Assembly (NCBI RefSeq): GCF_000155595.1
Contig: NZ_DS989904.1
Location: forward strand, 4,581,987 to 4,645,986
Direction of reading: 5' to 3'
DNA from: Synechococcus sp. PCC 7335
Lineage (GTDB): Bacteria > Cyanobacteriota > Cyanobacteriia > Phormidesmidales > Phormidesmidaceae
DNA length: 64,000 nucleotides
Made by a program: the position numbers and the translations under genes. Of this stretch, positions 18,930-27,312 are shown one piece after another (position 1 is the first letter of the stretch; each line of letters starts with the position of its first letter). Below the pieces are notes generated by a model. The model was given only the letters and a program-made list of their open reading frames with translations. It was not told the DNA's origin and searched no databases.

Positions 18930-19025
18930 ATAGATTGGTGATCATCTATACATTATCAAACGCACTATCGATATTGCAGAAGACTTCTCTTTTATGATGG
19001 CGTTGGTCGTATGTAGTGATGAGCG

Positions 19026-20897
19026 ATGAAAAAACCACGCGCATTCTTATGTTTTATCCTAGGGTTGTGTTGCCTGTTTGGATCAATAGCTGTACAGCCG
19101 CTCGGTCAGTCTATACATGCTATGGATGTTGCTACTGCGAAGCAAGTTGCCCAGCTACCGATTGACTCTACACAACTACCGCAGCAGATGCCGACTCCAC
19201 CCGAGCTATTAAGCGATCCGTTTTTGCAGATGCCGACTGCATCTTCTGTACAAGTTGTCTGGTTTACTGAGTTTGAAGGTACGCAGCACTTCGTAGAATA
19301 TGACCGTAGCAATAGGACTGATGCGGTGACAACACTGCTCAGCCGAGCCTATGAAGATAGCGCCTCTCAGGTGGGTCAGACGTATGCTGAACTTACTCAC
19401 CGTGATATTTGGCGACATGAGGCCACTGTCAAAGACTTGGCGCAGAATAAAAGGACTCGCTACCGAGTGACCAGCATACCTACTGACGGACAGGCTGTAC
19501 GGAGCGACTTTTTTACGCTCTCACCAGCGCCTACTGTGGGGCAGCCGAGCAAAATTCTACTGACTTCTGACCATCAGCTTAAGCCGCTAGTTCCTGCCAA
19601 CTTACAGAAGGTCAAAGAGACAGTTGGTCAAGTAGATGGCGTGTTCTTTGCAGGAGATTTGGTGAATGTGCCAGATCGCGCGTCTGAATGGTTTGATGGC
19701 GCGAAGGGACTATCGTTTTTTCCGAATCTACAGGGACGAACTCGGTATGAGCTAACTCAAGGAGATAGAGCGACAGTATACGAAGGTGGCGAGATTATCC
19801 AGCATGCGCCGCTTTTTCCGGTGATTGGCAACCATGAGGTGATGGGTAGAGTGTCTACAGACCCGCTCAATCAACAGTTCTCAAACACGTTGCCTCGTGA
19901 ATTGGTCAGTCAGTTTTATCCGACACCTAAAGATGTAGAAGAGCTAGATTGGGTAAAAGATCATAGCTACAACACTCGAACATATGAGGAGATATTTTCT
20001 CTGCCGACAACGCAGCTACCAACTGGAGAAAAGACGCAAAAGTACTATGCAGTGTCTTTTGGAGATGTGCGGTTGGTGAGCCTGTATGTCACACAGATAT
20101 GGCGATCGCCCTCACTTGAACAAAACACTAAAGGCCGCTATCGCGAGCGGGTCGCAGATTTAGATTCACCAGAGAAATGGGGCTATGGGCAACATATCTT
20201 TGAGGATATTCGCCAGGGCAGCGTTCAATACCAGTGGCTGCAGCAAGAGCTTGCGAGCGATGCCTTTCAAACAGCCAAGTATAAGATTGTGATGATGCAC
20301 CATCCACCTCATACGTTAGGCGGCAATATTGTCCCCGCATTCACCGATCCGGTGATGGTAAAGAATGTGACAGAAGAGGGGCGTTTGCGCTCGGTGCAGT
20401 ATGAGTATCCGATCGAGAAAGACTATATTGTTCATGATTTGCTGCCGCTGCTAGAGGAAGCTGGTGTGCAGCTTGTCTTCTATGGTCATTCCCACCTGTG
20501 GAATCGGTTTGTGAGTCCAACAGGAATGCATTTTCTGGAAACGTCTAATGTTGGGAACAGCTACGGAGCGCATTTGACTGGAAATTCTCGCGCTGTGCCA
20601 ACTGATGAAGCCGTTGACGTAGCAGGCGATCTGACGCCCTTTCAGTCGGTCTATAAAGCGACAGGTAATCCTAACGGGTTAACGCCAGTTGTGCCGACGC
20701 TTGCGCCTCTAAGGAACGAGGCGGGGAACCCGCTGCCGTATATTGCGAGCAATGACATCACTTGTTTTACTATCTTCGAGACAGAGAGTGGCCTGCTGAG
20801 TAGCTATTACTTCGATACCCGTCAGCCTGGAGCTGAGGTCGTGAAATTTGATGAGTTTAGGCTAACGCCACGAAACGAACAAGGATTATTAGAATAG
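19026..20897 (+). CDS. Secreted purple-acid-phosphatase-like metallophosphoesterase
   Basis: The 623-residue protein begins with a signal peptide (basic MKKPR, then a hydrophobic core to about residue 30). An N-terminal fibronectin-like domain (around 65-170) precedes a calcineurin-type phosphoesterase domain. Metal-ligand motifs occur in order: TSDHQ at the first metal site (usually D-x-H), GDLVN, GNHEVMG, MMHHPPH and FYGHSHLW. The second His of the first motif is in the form D-H, which fits family variation. It would hydrolyse phosphate esters outside the cytoplasmic membrane. The 3' neighbour, a small exported protein, starts 25 bases after the stop and may be cotranscribed. Confidence 0.85.
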   Translation: MKKPRAFLCFILGLCCLFGSIAVQPLGQSIHAMDVATAKQVAQLPIDSTQLPQQMPTPPELLSDPFLQMPTASSVQVVWFTEFEGTQHFVEYDRSNRTDAVTTLLSRAYEDSASQVGQTYAELTHRDIWRHEATVKDLAQNKRTRYRVTSIPTDGQAVRSDFFTLSPAPTVGQPSKILLTSDHQLKPLVPANLQKVKETVGQVDGVFFAGDLVNVPDRASEWFDGAKGLSFFPNLQGRTRYELTQGDRATVYEGGEIIQHAPLFPVIGNHEVMGRVSTDPLNQQFSNTLPRELVSQFYPTPKDVEELDWVKDHSYNTRTYEEIFSLPTTQLPTGEKTQKYYAVSFGDVRLVSLYVTQIWRSPSLEQNTKGRYRERVADLDSPEKWGYGQHIFEDIRQGSVQYQWLQQELASDAFQTAKYKIVMMHHPPHTLGGNIVPAFTDPVMVKNVTEEGRLRSVQYEYPIEKDYIVHDLLPLLEEAGVQLVFYGHSHLWNRFVSPTGMHFLETSNVGNSYGAHLTGNSRAVPTDEAVDVAGDLTPFQSVYKATGNPNGLTPVVPTLAPLRNEAGNPLPYIASNDITCFTIFETESGLLSSYYFDTRQPGAEVVKFDEFRLTPRNEQGLLE

Positions 20898-20922
20898 AAA
20901 TACTCTATGTTTGGAATAGAAG

Positions 20923-21261
20923 ATGAAGTCCTTCTACAGACTAGCGATAGGTGTCTGTATAGCGTTGGTAATCACGGCAGGACTGTGGTCACCAGTTAGG
21001 GCATCGTCTTCGCTCAAGTCGTCTTCGCTGAATGACTCTAGAATTCGGCAGTTGGAGTTTCAGGTACGAGCGCTCCAAACTCAGATTAGGCAGATCCAAC
21101 CGCGCTCGGCAGGCGGCTCAACGAGCGCCCCACCTGCCGCTGCACCACCTGCTGAGATTTTTGATGGGCCTACGCCTCAAGAACAGTTCGACAATTTAGC
21201 AACGCTAGTCATCGAAATCAATCAGCGATTGAAGGCAGTAGAACAACAGCTATCTGATTAG
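20923..21261 (+). CDS. Small exported coiled-coil protein
   Basis: The protein has 112 residues. Residues 1-27 form a signal peptide ending in VRASS. A short helix (about 40-62, IRQLEFQVRALQTQIRQIQ) with heptad-like Leu/Val/Ile and a C-terminal helix (LATLVIEINQRLKAVEQQL) flank a Ser/Ala/Pro-rich linker. This gives a helix-linker-helix that could oligomerise. Similar short exported proteins exist in cyanobacteria but I cannot name the family. It is close behind the phosphoesterase on the same strand. Confidence 0.7.
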   Translation: MKSFYRLAIGVCIALVITAGLWSPVRASSSLKSSSLNDSRIRQLEFQVRALQTQIRQIQPRSAGGSTSAPPAAAPPAEIFDGPTPQEQFDNLATLVIEINQRLKAVEQQLSD

Positions 21262-21313
21262 GTTAGAGCGATTTAGGTTAAGGCGATCAAAGCGGACCAA
21301 CCACACCACACCA

Positions 21314-22582
21314 TTACAGCCTGCTAATAGTCTTTTCACTTGCTGACTTTCTCTTTTCACCTATCAAAAAGAGCTTAAAGTAAACCGCCTGAAATATCTC
21401 TTTGATCGGAAAAAGAAGATAGGTCAGTGGATTGATAGTGACAATGATATTACGAATATCTCGTTTGGCTAGAAAAAGGATGATGCGCGCGATCGCGTCT
21501 GCACTCATCACACCATAGGGATTCAAATTACTCTTAAAAGGGCCTAGCACCAGCTTGCGAATCACACAGGGCGCATCAGTCCTGCGTAGGTTAATCAGAT
21601 CTCCCATCAGCCGCTTAGAAATCTCATAAAGTGGGCTAAAAGCAGGATTGACTTCTGCTTCTGACGTGTTCACCCACACTTCTTTCGTGGCTCTACCCGT
21701 ACGATTATCAACCGTTTCCAAAAAAGTCTCCATCAGTCGCCACGCAGAAAGCGCATTGACTTCTAAAGATTGTTCAATCGCCTGCGAAGAGTTTGCTCCC
21801 ATAACGTTGATACCGTGATTGATAATCAGAATATCTATCTTCTGTAGGGATTCTTTCAGTTCGCTTTCTTTGCCTGTTTGCCAAGAGAGAACTTTAACAG
21901 CACCTGGAATCTCTTGGTTCGAGGTCGTTAGCGCAATCGGTTTGGCCCCGGCTTGAGCTAGCGATCTAATTAAGGCTCGGCCCAAAGTTCCCGATGCGCC
22001 AGTAACTGCAACAGATTTTCCCTTCAAAGAAAGCGCAGTGCCTAGAATTTTGTCGCTGATCGGAAAGAGGCCCGCATAGTAAGCGCTAGTATCGTCGAAG
22101 TGGTGTCGCCAGTGGTAGGTGCGATTGACGCGCCAGTAGCCGGGAATGCCTGTGAGCGGGCCAGGCTCGTGGGTAAGGTCGGTAGCGCTAAACAGACCGC
22201 GCGATCGCATCACCGCCGATACCAAAAATCCGGCAGCATATACTACCCCTGCCCACAGTCCGGGCTTATGTGTGACCAGCGCTGCGATCGCCATCACGCC
22301 CATCATAAAGATCGATTCTGGCGCATCGTTATAGAGCTGCGCTTTACGATAGATCTCGGTATTGATTGGCGAAAAGTCTTTCTTGTACGCCCGGTGATGC
22401 CAGCCGTGTAGACGCTGAAGCGGTGCCCACTGATGACTAAGCACGTGATAAAAGTCTCGAACCATCTCAACCAGAAAGACAGCCGCGATCGCCCAGACAA
22501 GCTGAACGCCATACTCTACTAGCGAGCCTGAAGCCAACCCTAGAAAACTAGGTTCGAACGGACTTAATAACCTTGTCACCAT
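21314..22582 (-). CDS. Fatty-acid-hydroxylase-like / short-chain dehydrogenase fusion
   Basis: The 422-residue protein has an N-terminal membrane region with His clusters that resemble the sterol-desaturase/fatty-acid-hydroxylase superfamily: HVLSHQW, RLHGWHHRAYKK and YHWRHHFDD. From about residue 187 a Rossmann dehydrogenase follows, with VTGASGTLGRA as nucleotide-binding motif, NHGIN as the strand-4 Asn motif and YEISK as the catalytic Tyr-x-x-x-Lys. The two-domain arrangement is known in cyanobacteria and plants as a predicted bifunctional enzyme. A hydroxylation followed by oxidation or reduction of a lipid is plausible; the substrate is unknown. The C-terminus has a short hydrophobic stretch (LLFPIKEIFQAVYFKLFLIG). 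Confidence 0.8.
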   Translation of the reverse strand: MVTRLLSPFEPSFLGLASGSLVEYGVQLVWAIAAVFLVEMVRDFYHVLSHQWAPLQRLHGWHHRAYKKDFSPINTEIYRKAQLYNDAPESIFMMGVMAIAALVTHKPGLWAGVVYAAGFLVSAVMRSRGLFSATDLTHEPGPLTGIPGYWRVNRTYHWRHHFDDTSAYYAGLFPISDKILGTALSLKGKSVAVTGASGTLGRALIRSLAQAGAKPIALTTSNQEIPGAVKVLSWQTGKESELKESLQKIDILIINHGINVMGANSSQAIEQSLEVNALSAWRLMETFLETVDNRTGRATKEVWVNTSEAEVNPAFSPLYEISKRLMGDLINLRRTDAPCVIRKLVLGPFKSNLNPYGVMSADAIARIILFLAKRDIRNIIVTINPLTYLLFPIKEIFQAVYFKLFLIGEKRKSASEKTISRL

Positions 22583-22785
22583 AAAACTGCTGCCTTGGAG
22601 ATGACGACCTTAACGTTACTTCAAAAACAATGGTAAACTGCCGTCGGTAAAAAGTGCTTCATATCCTTAATATACGGATGTCTGGAACCCGGATACTCTC
22701 TCTATCAAGTAATATTGCTGAACCTGCGCCCGTTTTGGGGTACTTCTAGCTATCAACAGCCGCGATTCAAGGGAGATTACAGGGT

Positions 22786-24708
22786 ATGACAGCCGCACTA
22801 CATGAACAGGAAAAGATCAACCGTGCTAAAGCCATCAACTACGGTGAAGTCTCGGGCATTCCTGACGTTTGGCCAATTGTCGCTGCCAGGTATGGTAATC
22901 ATCTGGCTTTATACGATCCGCATACTAACCCAGAGACGAAATATACCTACGGCGAGTTAGCGACATCGATCTCTCAGTTTGCGGCTGGGTTGCAGCGTCT
23001 AGGCGTAGTGCCAGGTGAGGCGATCGCCCTCTTTTCGGAAAATCGCCCTCGTTGGATGGTAGCAGATCAAGGCATTATGACGGCTGGTGCCATTGACGCG
23101 GTGCGCGGTGCCAACTCCGATAAGGCCGAGCTGCTGTTTATTTTGAATAATAGTGACAGCATTGGCTTGGTCATTCAAGATCTGAGCGTACTCGACAAGA
23201 TAGCGGGCGATTTAGGTGAGCTAGGACTACGCTTTATCATCTTGCTTACCGATGAAGTGGCGGCAAGCGAGACAGACTTGGGCGGTGCCAAGCTATTAAA
23301 CTTTTCTGAGCTAATGGCGCTAGGAGCAGAGCAGGGGGCGCCAACGCCTGTGAAATTAGAGCGCGATCGCACCGCCACGTTGATGTATACCTCCGGCACC
23401 TCGGGTATGCCTAAAGGCGTCATGCTGACTCAAAGTAACCTGCTGTCGCAAATTGCCGGGGCTAGCAGCGTAGTCAATGTCGGCCCTGAGCAAAAAGTGC
23501 TGAGTATCCTACCGATTTGGCACTGCTACGAGCGCTCTTTTGAGTACTTTGTGCTCTCTCAAGGCTGCACGCAGATCTATACCAACATCCGCACGGTCAA
23601 AAGAGACTTTAAAGAACACAGCCCGCAATATATGGTGGCCGTTCCTAGACTATGGGAATCAATTTACGACGGTGTTCAAAGGCAGTTTCAAAGTCAGCCA
23701 GAGGGAAAGCAAAAGCTAATTCGCTTCTTTTTAGAAAAAGGCCATGAGTACATCACAGCTAGGCGAACGTTATCTGGACTGCGATTAGATCACCTGACTA
23801 GCTCTACAGGCGAAAAGCTAGCGGCTGCGTTGAAACTGGCCTATCTATGGCCGATTTATCAGATTGGCGATCGCATCGTTTTTTCTAAGATACGTGAGGC
23901 TATGGGCGGCAAAGTTGACTTCTTAGTCAGCGGCGGTGGCTCAATTGCCGACTATCTAGAAGACTTTTACGAGGTTGTAGGCATCCCCATTTTAGGTGGC
24001 TACGGTCTGACCGAAACCTCGCCAATCACCCACGTTCGTAGACCCTGGCGCAATTTGCGCGGCGCAGACGGGCAGGCACTACCCGGCACCGAAACCGCTA
24101 TTGTCGATCCTGAGACCCGTCAGCCTATTCCGATTGGGAAACCTGGACTGGTGCTTTTGCGCGGGCCCCAAGTGATGAAGGGCTACTACAAAAACGCTGA
24201 AGCCACTGCCAAGGCGATTGATTCAGAAGGCTGGTTTGACACGGGTGATCTGGGTCGGCTAACAGACTGGGGCGATCTGATTATCACCGGACGCGCCAAG
24301 GACACCATCGTATTAACCAACGGCGAAAATATCGAACCAACGCCAGTTGAAAATGCCTGTCTGCGTAGCCCCTACGTCGATCAAATCATGCTGGTTGGTC
24401 AGGATCAAAAGTCTGTTGGGGCGCTGATTGTACCAAATAAAGAGGTGCTAGAGAAGTGGGCTGCTTCTAAGGGGGTATCTATGGAAGATCTCAACAGCAA
24501 ACCTATTCAGGATCTGTATAAACAAGAGCTGAAACGAGAGATATCAGCTCGTCCTGGCTATCGCCCTGATGAGCGTGTCGGTCCATTTGTCTTGCTAGAA
24601 GAACCGTTCACCATAGAAAACGGATTGCTGACACAAACGATGAAAGTAAAACGGCCTAAAGTGCGCGATCGCTATCAAGAAACTATCGATGCTCTTTACG
24701 CTCAGTAG
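22786..24708 (+). CDS. aas: Long-chain acyl-ACP/acyl-CoA synthetase
   Basis: The 640-residue AMP-forming ligase has the P-loop motif MYTSGTSGMPKGV at about 199-211, the GYGLTETSP A5 motif near 405, the GWFDTGDLG motif, and the A8/A10 region GRAKDTIVLTNGENIEP with a Lys-containing C-terminus. Cyanobacterial genes of this form encode Aas, which activates free fatty acids with ATP and loads them onto acyl carrier protein for recycling. The 640-residue length and long N-terminus fit. A start with GGGAG upstream (around 22770) supports the ATG at 22786. The convergent HNH gene ends 31 bases after. Confidence 0.9.
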   Translation: MTAALHEQEKINRAKAINYGEVSGIPDVWPIVAARYGNHLALYDPHTNPETKYTYGELATSISQFAAGLQRLGVVPGEAIALFSENRPRWMVADQGIMTAGAIDAVRGANSDKAELLFILNNSDSIGLVIQDLSVLDKIAGDLGELGLRFIILLTDEVAASETDLGGAKLLNFSELMALGAEQGAPTPVKLERDRTATLMYTSGTSGMPKGVMLTQSNLLSQIAGASSVVNVGPEQKVLSILPIWHCYERSFEYFVLSQGCTQIYTNIRTVKRDFKEHSPQYMVAVPRLWESIYDGVQRQFQSQPEGKQKLIRFFLEKGHEYITARRTLSGLRLDHLTSSTGEKLAAALKLAYLWPIYQIGDRIVFSKIREAMGGKVDFLVSGGGSIADYLEDFYEVVGIPILGGYGLTETSPITHVRRPWRNLRGADGQALPGTETAIVDPETRQPIPIGKPGLVLLRGPQVMKGYYKNAEATAKAIDSEGWFDTGDLGRLTDWGDLIITGRAKDTIVLTNGENIEPTPVENACLRSPYVDQIMLVGQDQKSVGALIVPNKEVLEKWAASKGVSMEDLNSKPIQDLYKQELKREISARPGYRPDERVGPFVLLEEPFTIENGLLTQTMKVKRPKVRDRYQETIDALYAQ

Positions 24709-24738
24709 CTTTTAGATAGAGTACGTTGATCACCAAAT

Positions 24739-25764
24739 TCAGGCCGCCTGTTGTCCAGACTGTTGTTCTGGCAACAGGCGCTGAGCGCTAGCTCGACGCT
24801 GACTGGGAGGTTGCACGTGGGCAAATATCCTCTGGATTTTAGCCAGTTTGGCGATGACAACGTTGTTCTCTGGGTAGCGCTCGCAAACAAACTGAACCAA
24901 ATCATCTACCGTACATGGGTTAGTACTACCACCGTTCCAGCTATGAAACTCCTTGTGAACAGAGCTTTCTAGAGTGATGATGTTATCTACCAGCGTCGCT
25001 AGATGAGGATAGTACTGCGAAGAAAAGATATGGTGTCCGGATAGAGCAAAGTTGTGATTGTGCCTTGTCTGTCTAACTAGTGTGATCTGACAGGTGTTTC
25101 TGTCTCTCCTCTTAGCAGCCTTTTTTGCTTTCTCAATCTGGTTTTTACGGCTTTCTTGTTCTGAGATAATGGCCCTAAAGGCTTTCCTACCTACTACATC
25201 TACAGCTTTACACCATTCTCGCCGGTCTTTGCGGGTCAGCGTCTGCGACAGGTTTTCGCTGAGTCGGTAGAATCCACTGAGGGAGTAGTAGCGCACACCC
25301 TCGATATCATCAAAGTCAACGCCTATCTGAAGCGGTAAATCGGAACGTCGCAGCACTTCAAATGCTTTGTTTAATCTGGCATAGCTAGTACTTAAAATGG
25401 CAACAGTGTCTTTCTTCGACAGAAAATGTCTGCCGTTGCGCGGCATCAACGACGAGCTGTTTTCATGGACGGTTCTTTGAACAAATGCGTTCCGAATCTT
25501 TTCTTTGTGATGAGTGATAAATTCGCGAATCCTGTCTAAAATAGACTTTCTCCGATGGGTATCGAGATATTTTGCGATCGCGAACGCACCCTGCGCCGAA
25601 AATATCCGATTCCTCCACTCCTGATTACTATAAACAAAATGATCGTGCTCTTTTAGCTCCCACTCGTCGTCAGGATCAGAATCAAAAAAGTCAATTACTT
25701 CATATAGCTTCTCAACTGAAATCTCAAGCGCTGCGGCTAGTTCTTCCTCTTTAATCGTGAACAT
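24739..25764 (-). CDS. HNH-nuclease-like protein with helix-turn-helix-like N-terminus
   Basis: The ATG at 25764 gives 341 residues; a TTG at 25800 would add 12. The region 223-278 has the HNH pattern: Cys225 in NTCQIT, the His244-His245 pair in SGHHIF, Asn261 in DNIITL and His270/His274 in VHKEFHSW. HNH enzymes use the His pair and Asn/His to cut DNA with one metal ion. Upstream lie two helix-rich segments, one near the start (EELAAALEISVEKLYEVIDF) and one near 116-145 (KKDTVAILSTSYARL), that look like winged-helix or HTH units. The substrate is unknown. Just upstream on the same strand is a J-domain gene (19-base gap), which suggests co-expression. Confidence 0.6.
   Translation of the reverse strand: MFTIKEEELAAALEISVEKLYEVIDFFDSDPDDEWELKEHDHFVYSNQEWRNRIFSAQGAFAIAKYLDTHRRKSILDRIREFITHHKEKIRNAFVQRTVHENSSSLMPRNGRHFLSKKDTVAILSTSYARLNKAFEVLRRSDLPLQIGVDFDDIEGVRYYSLSGFYRLSENLSQTLTRKDRREWCKAVDVVGRKAFRAIISEQESRKNQIEKAKKAAKRRDRNTCQITLVRQTRHNHNFALSGHHIFSSQYYPHLATLVDNIITLESSVHKEFHSWNGGSTNPCTVDDLVQFVCERYPENNVVIAKLAKIQRIFAHVQPPSQRRASAQRLLPEQQSGQQAA
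24745..24780. terminator. Hairpin at the convergent end of aas and the HNH gene
   Basis: The arm cgcctgttg (24745-24753) plus ccaga pairs with tctgg plus caacaggcg (24772-24780), with one unpaired T at 24754 and a 7-base loop. It lies inside the last codons of the HNH gene. There is no T-run, so its termination role is inferred from position only. Confidence 0.4.
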
Positions 25765-25783
25765 TGAACTTCTTGGTGCCACG

Positions 25784-26326
25784 CTACGCCTCCGCCGCAA
25801 TGCTGCGATACATCAAATTGATCCGCTCGAACATGCGATCATTGCCCGACTCTGGATTATCGGGATGAAAGTGCTTACTGAGCTGCCGATAGGCTTGCTT
25901 GATATCTTCATCACTGGCAGTGTTAGCGTCTAACCTAAACACTTGCCAAGGTCGAAAGTATTTGAAAATATCAATGCCATTAATACAGCCGTCACCAACT
26001 TGAGTATCTTCACCAGGCAGTACGCCTACAAACTGACGATAGAGCTGTTCCCAAGATTTCTTGAGCCGTAGGTTAAGCTTATCCATGCCGTCTGTTGCCA
26101 TCTTGAATGCGCCAGACTTGCGCAATGTGGCCGTATCTTTTACCTCAAAATGTTCTAGAACAGCTTTTTTAAGCTTTGTCATAGACAACGGTTTTGACTT
26201 CTTCGTTCTCTGATTTTCAAGAACAAAGATCGCAAACTCTTCTAAAATCTGAGCACTAATCCCTTCTGATCGTGCAAGGCTATTAATTTTATTAAAGATT
26301 TTTGGACTAATTGTTTTTTTGGCCAT
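25784..26326 (-). CDS. Protein with C-terminal J-domain
   Basis: The protein has 180 residues. The C-terminus (about 128-178) reads as a J-domain: WQVFRLDANTASDEDIKQAYRQLSKH-type helix I/II, the essential HPD (154-156) and helix III (MFERINLMYRSI). J-domains stimulate DnaK ATPase. It lacks the Gly/Phe and zinc-finger regions of DnaJ, so it is a specialised co-chaperone. The N-terminal 100 residues are helical, basic and unrecognised; they could be a DNA- or client-binding part. It is first of a two-gene unit with the HNH-like gene 19 bases downstream. Confidence 0.7.
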   Translation of the reverse strand: MAKKTISPKIFNKINSLARSEGISAQILEEFAIFVLENQRTKKSKPLSMTKLKKAVLEHFEVKDTATLRKSGAFKMATDGMDKLNLRLKKSWEQLYRQFVGVLPGEDTQVGDGCINGIDIFKYFRPWQVFRLDANTASDEDIKQAYRQLSKHFHPDNPESGNDRMFERINLMYRSIAAEA

Positions 26327-26771
26327 ACCGAGTTGCTCTTTAGCAGAGACGTCAAGTACACCCTAATTTGTGTGCGCAGCAGTAGGGCTACGTCTAGTCT
26401 GCCCACTCGGTATCAATAGTAGAAAGCGGAGTTGTCCGACTTTAATCAAGCTTTCTAATTGCCCGCCAATCCTAAAAGATTGAATGAACTTGATACGTTT
26501 GGGGTTATTTCTAGAAGAACTTGTCCTGACAATAGAATATGAGATACGACCTAATGTATCTTCAACTCTGCTATATTGACTTCCCCTTTGCTTAATAGCC
26601 CCAAAATGAGATAACTAATGTTGATGAGTGGGCATGTTTTCTAAGCAAGCTTATTACTCACCCCTTGATTAGTCATTTCTGGATTAGTTATTTCTGAACT
26701 ACTAGTCGAATTTGATCAAACTTGATTGAACGGTTTGAAGTCCCTTTATTAAATTACTTACCTAGCTCGTC
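26327..26771. other. Intergenic with a 15-bp tandem repeat
   Basis: This 445-base AT-rich gap separates the divergent J-domain and YlqD-like genes. Bases 26667-26681 (gattagtcatttctg) are repeated at once at 26682-26696 with one change. No RNA gene or coding frame was recognised. Confidence 0.55.
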
Positions 26772-27224
26772 ATGGATGTCTCACAGTCTCAGCTACTGCT
26801 TAAACGCGTCATCAATATCAAGGCAGTGGTCACACCACTGTGGAAAGAAGAAGCCCAAAAGCAGTTGCAAAACCAGCTTAATCAGATTGATGGTCGCCTA
26901 CAGCAGCTAGAAATGCAAAGCCAGCGGATCTTGGCTGAAATGCAAAAGCAGGCAGATAATCCACCACCCGATGCTGCTGTTTCTCAGCAGATTAGCAGCG
27001 TTCAGGCCAAGCTCAATCAAGACAAAAGCCAGCTACTTCAGCAGAAGAATCAGCTACTTCAGCAGCTTCAGCAGGTGCAAACCCTAGAAATAGATAAAGA
27101 AGTCAGTCAGGGTCAAATCGATAGCTTCTTCCAAGTCGGCGTTGGCGATCATCTGATTAAGAAAATGCAGGTTGAAATTTTGCTTAAAGATGGTGTGGTA
27201 CAAGATATTCGCGGTGAACTGTAA
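26772..27224 (+). CDS. YlqD-like coiled-coil protein
   Basis: The protein has 150 residues. A short N-terminal strand region (LLLKRVINIKAVVTPLWKEEA) precedes a long Gln/Leu-rich coiled coil (about 30-107). The C-terminal IDSFFQVGVGDHLIKKMQVEILLKDG region gives a compact beta/alpha end. The pattern matches the YlqD family seen in firmicutes and cyanobacteria, whose function is not known. The gene ends 88 bases before the E2 start and may be read with it. Confidence 0.7.
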   Translation: MDVSQSQLLLKRVINIKAVVTPLWKEEAQKQLQNQLNQIDGRLQQLEMQSQRILAEMQKQADNPPPDAAVSQQISSVQAKLNQDKSQLLQQKNQLLQQLQQVQTLEIDKEVSQGQIDSFFQVGVGDHLIKKMQVEILLKDGVVQDIRGEL

Positions 27225-27312
27225 GGGCGAACTATAAGACTGGCCCACAACGGGATACAATTAGGCGCTAGCAATTGCTAGCCCTTTGCTGTTGTCCACC
27301 GAAACTCCATCC

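Noticed and set aside
22100-22411. 103-residue plus-strand frame inside the desaturase/dehydrogenase gene
   Set aside because: Shadow of the real gene; Cys/Arg-rich and without family pattern.
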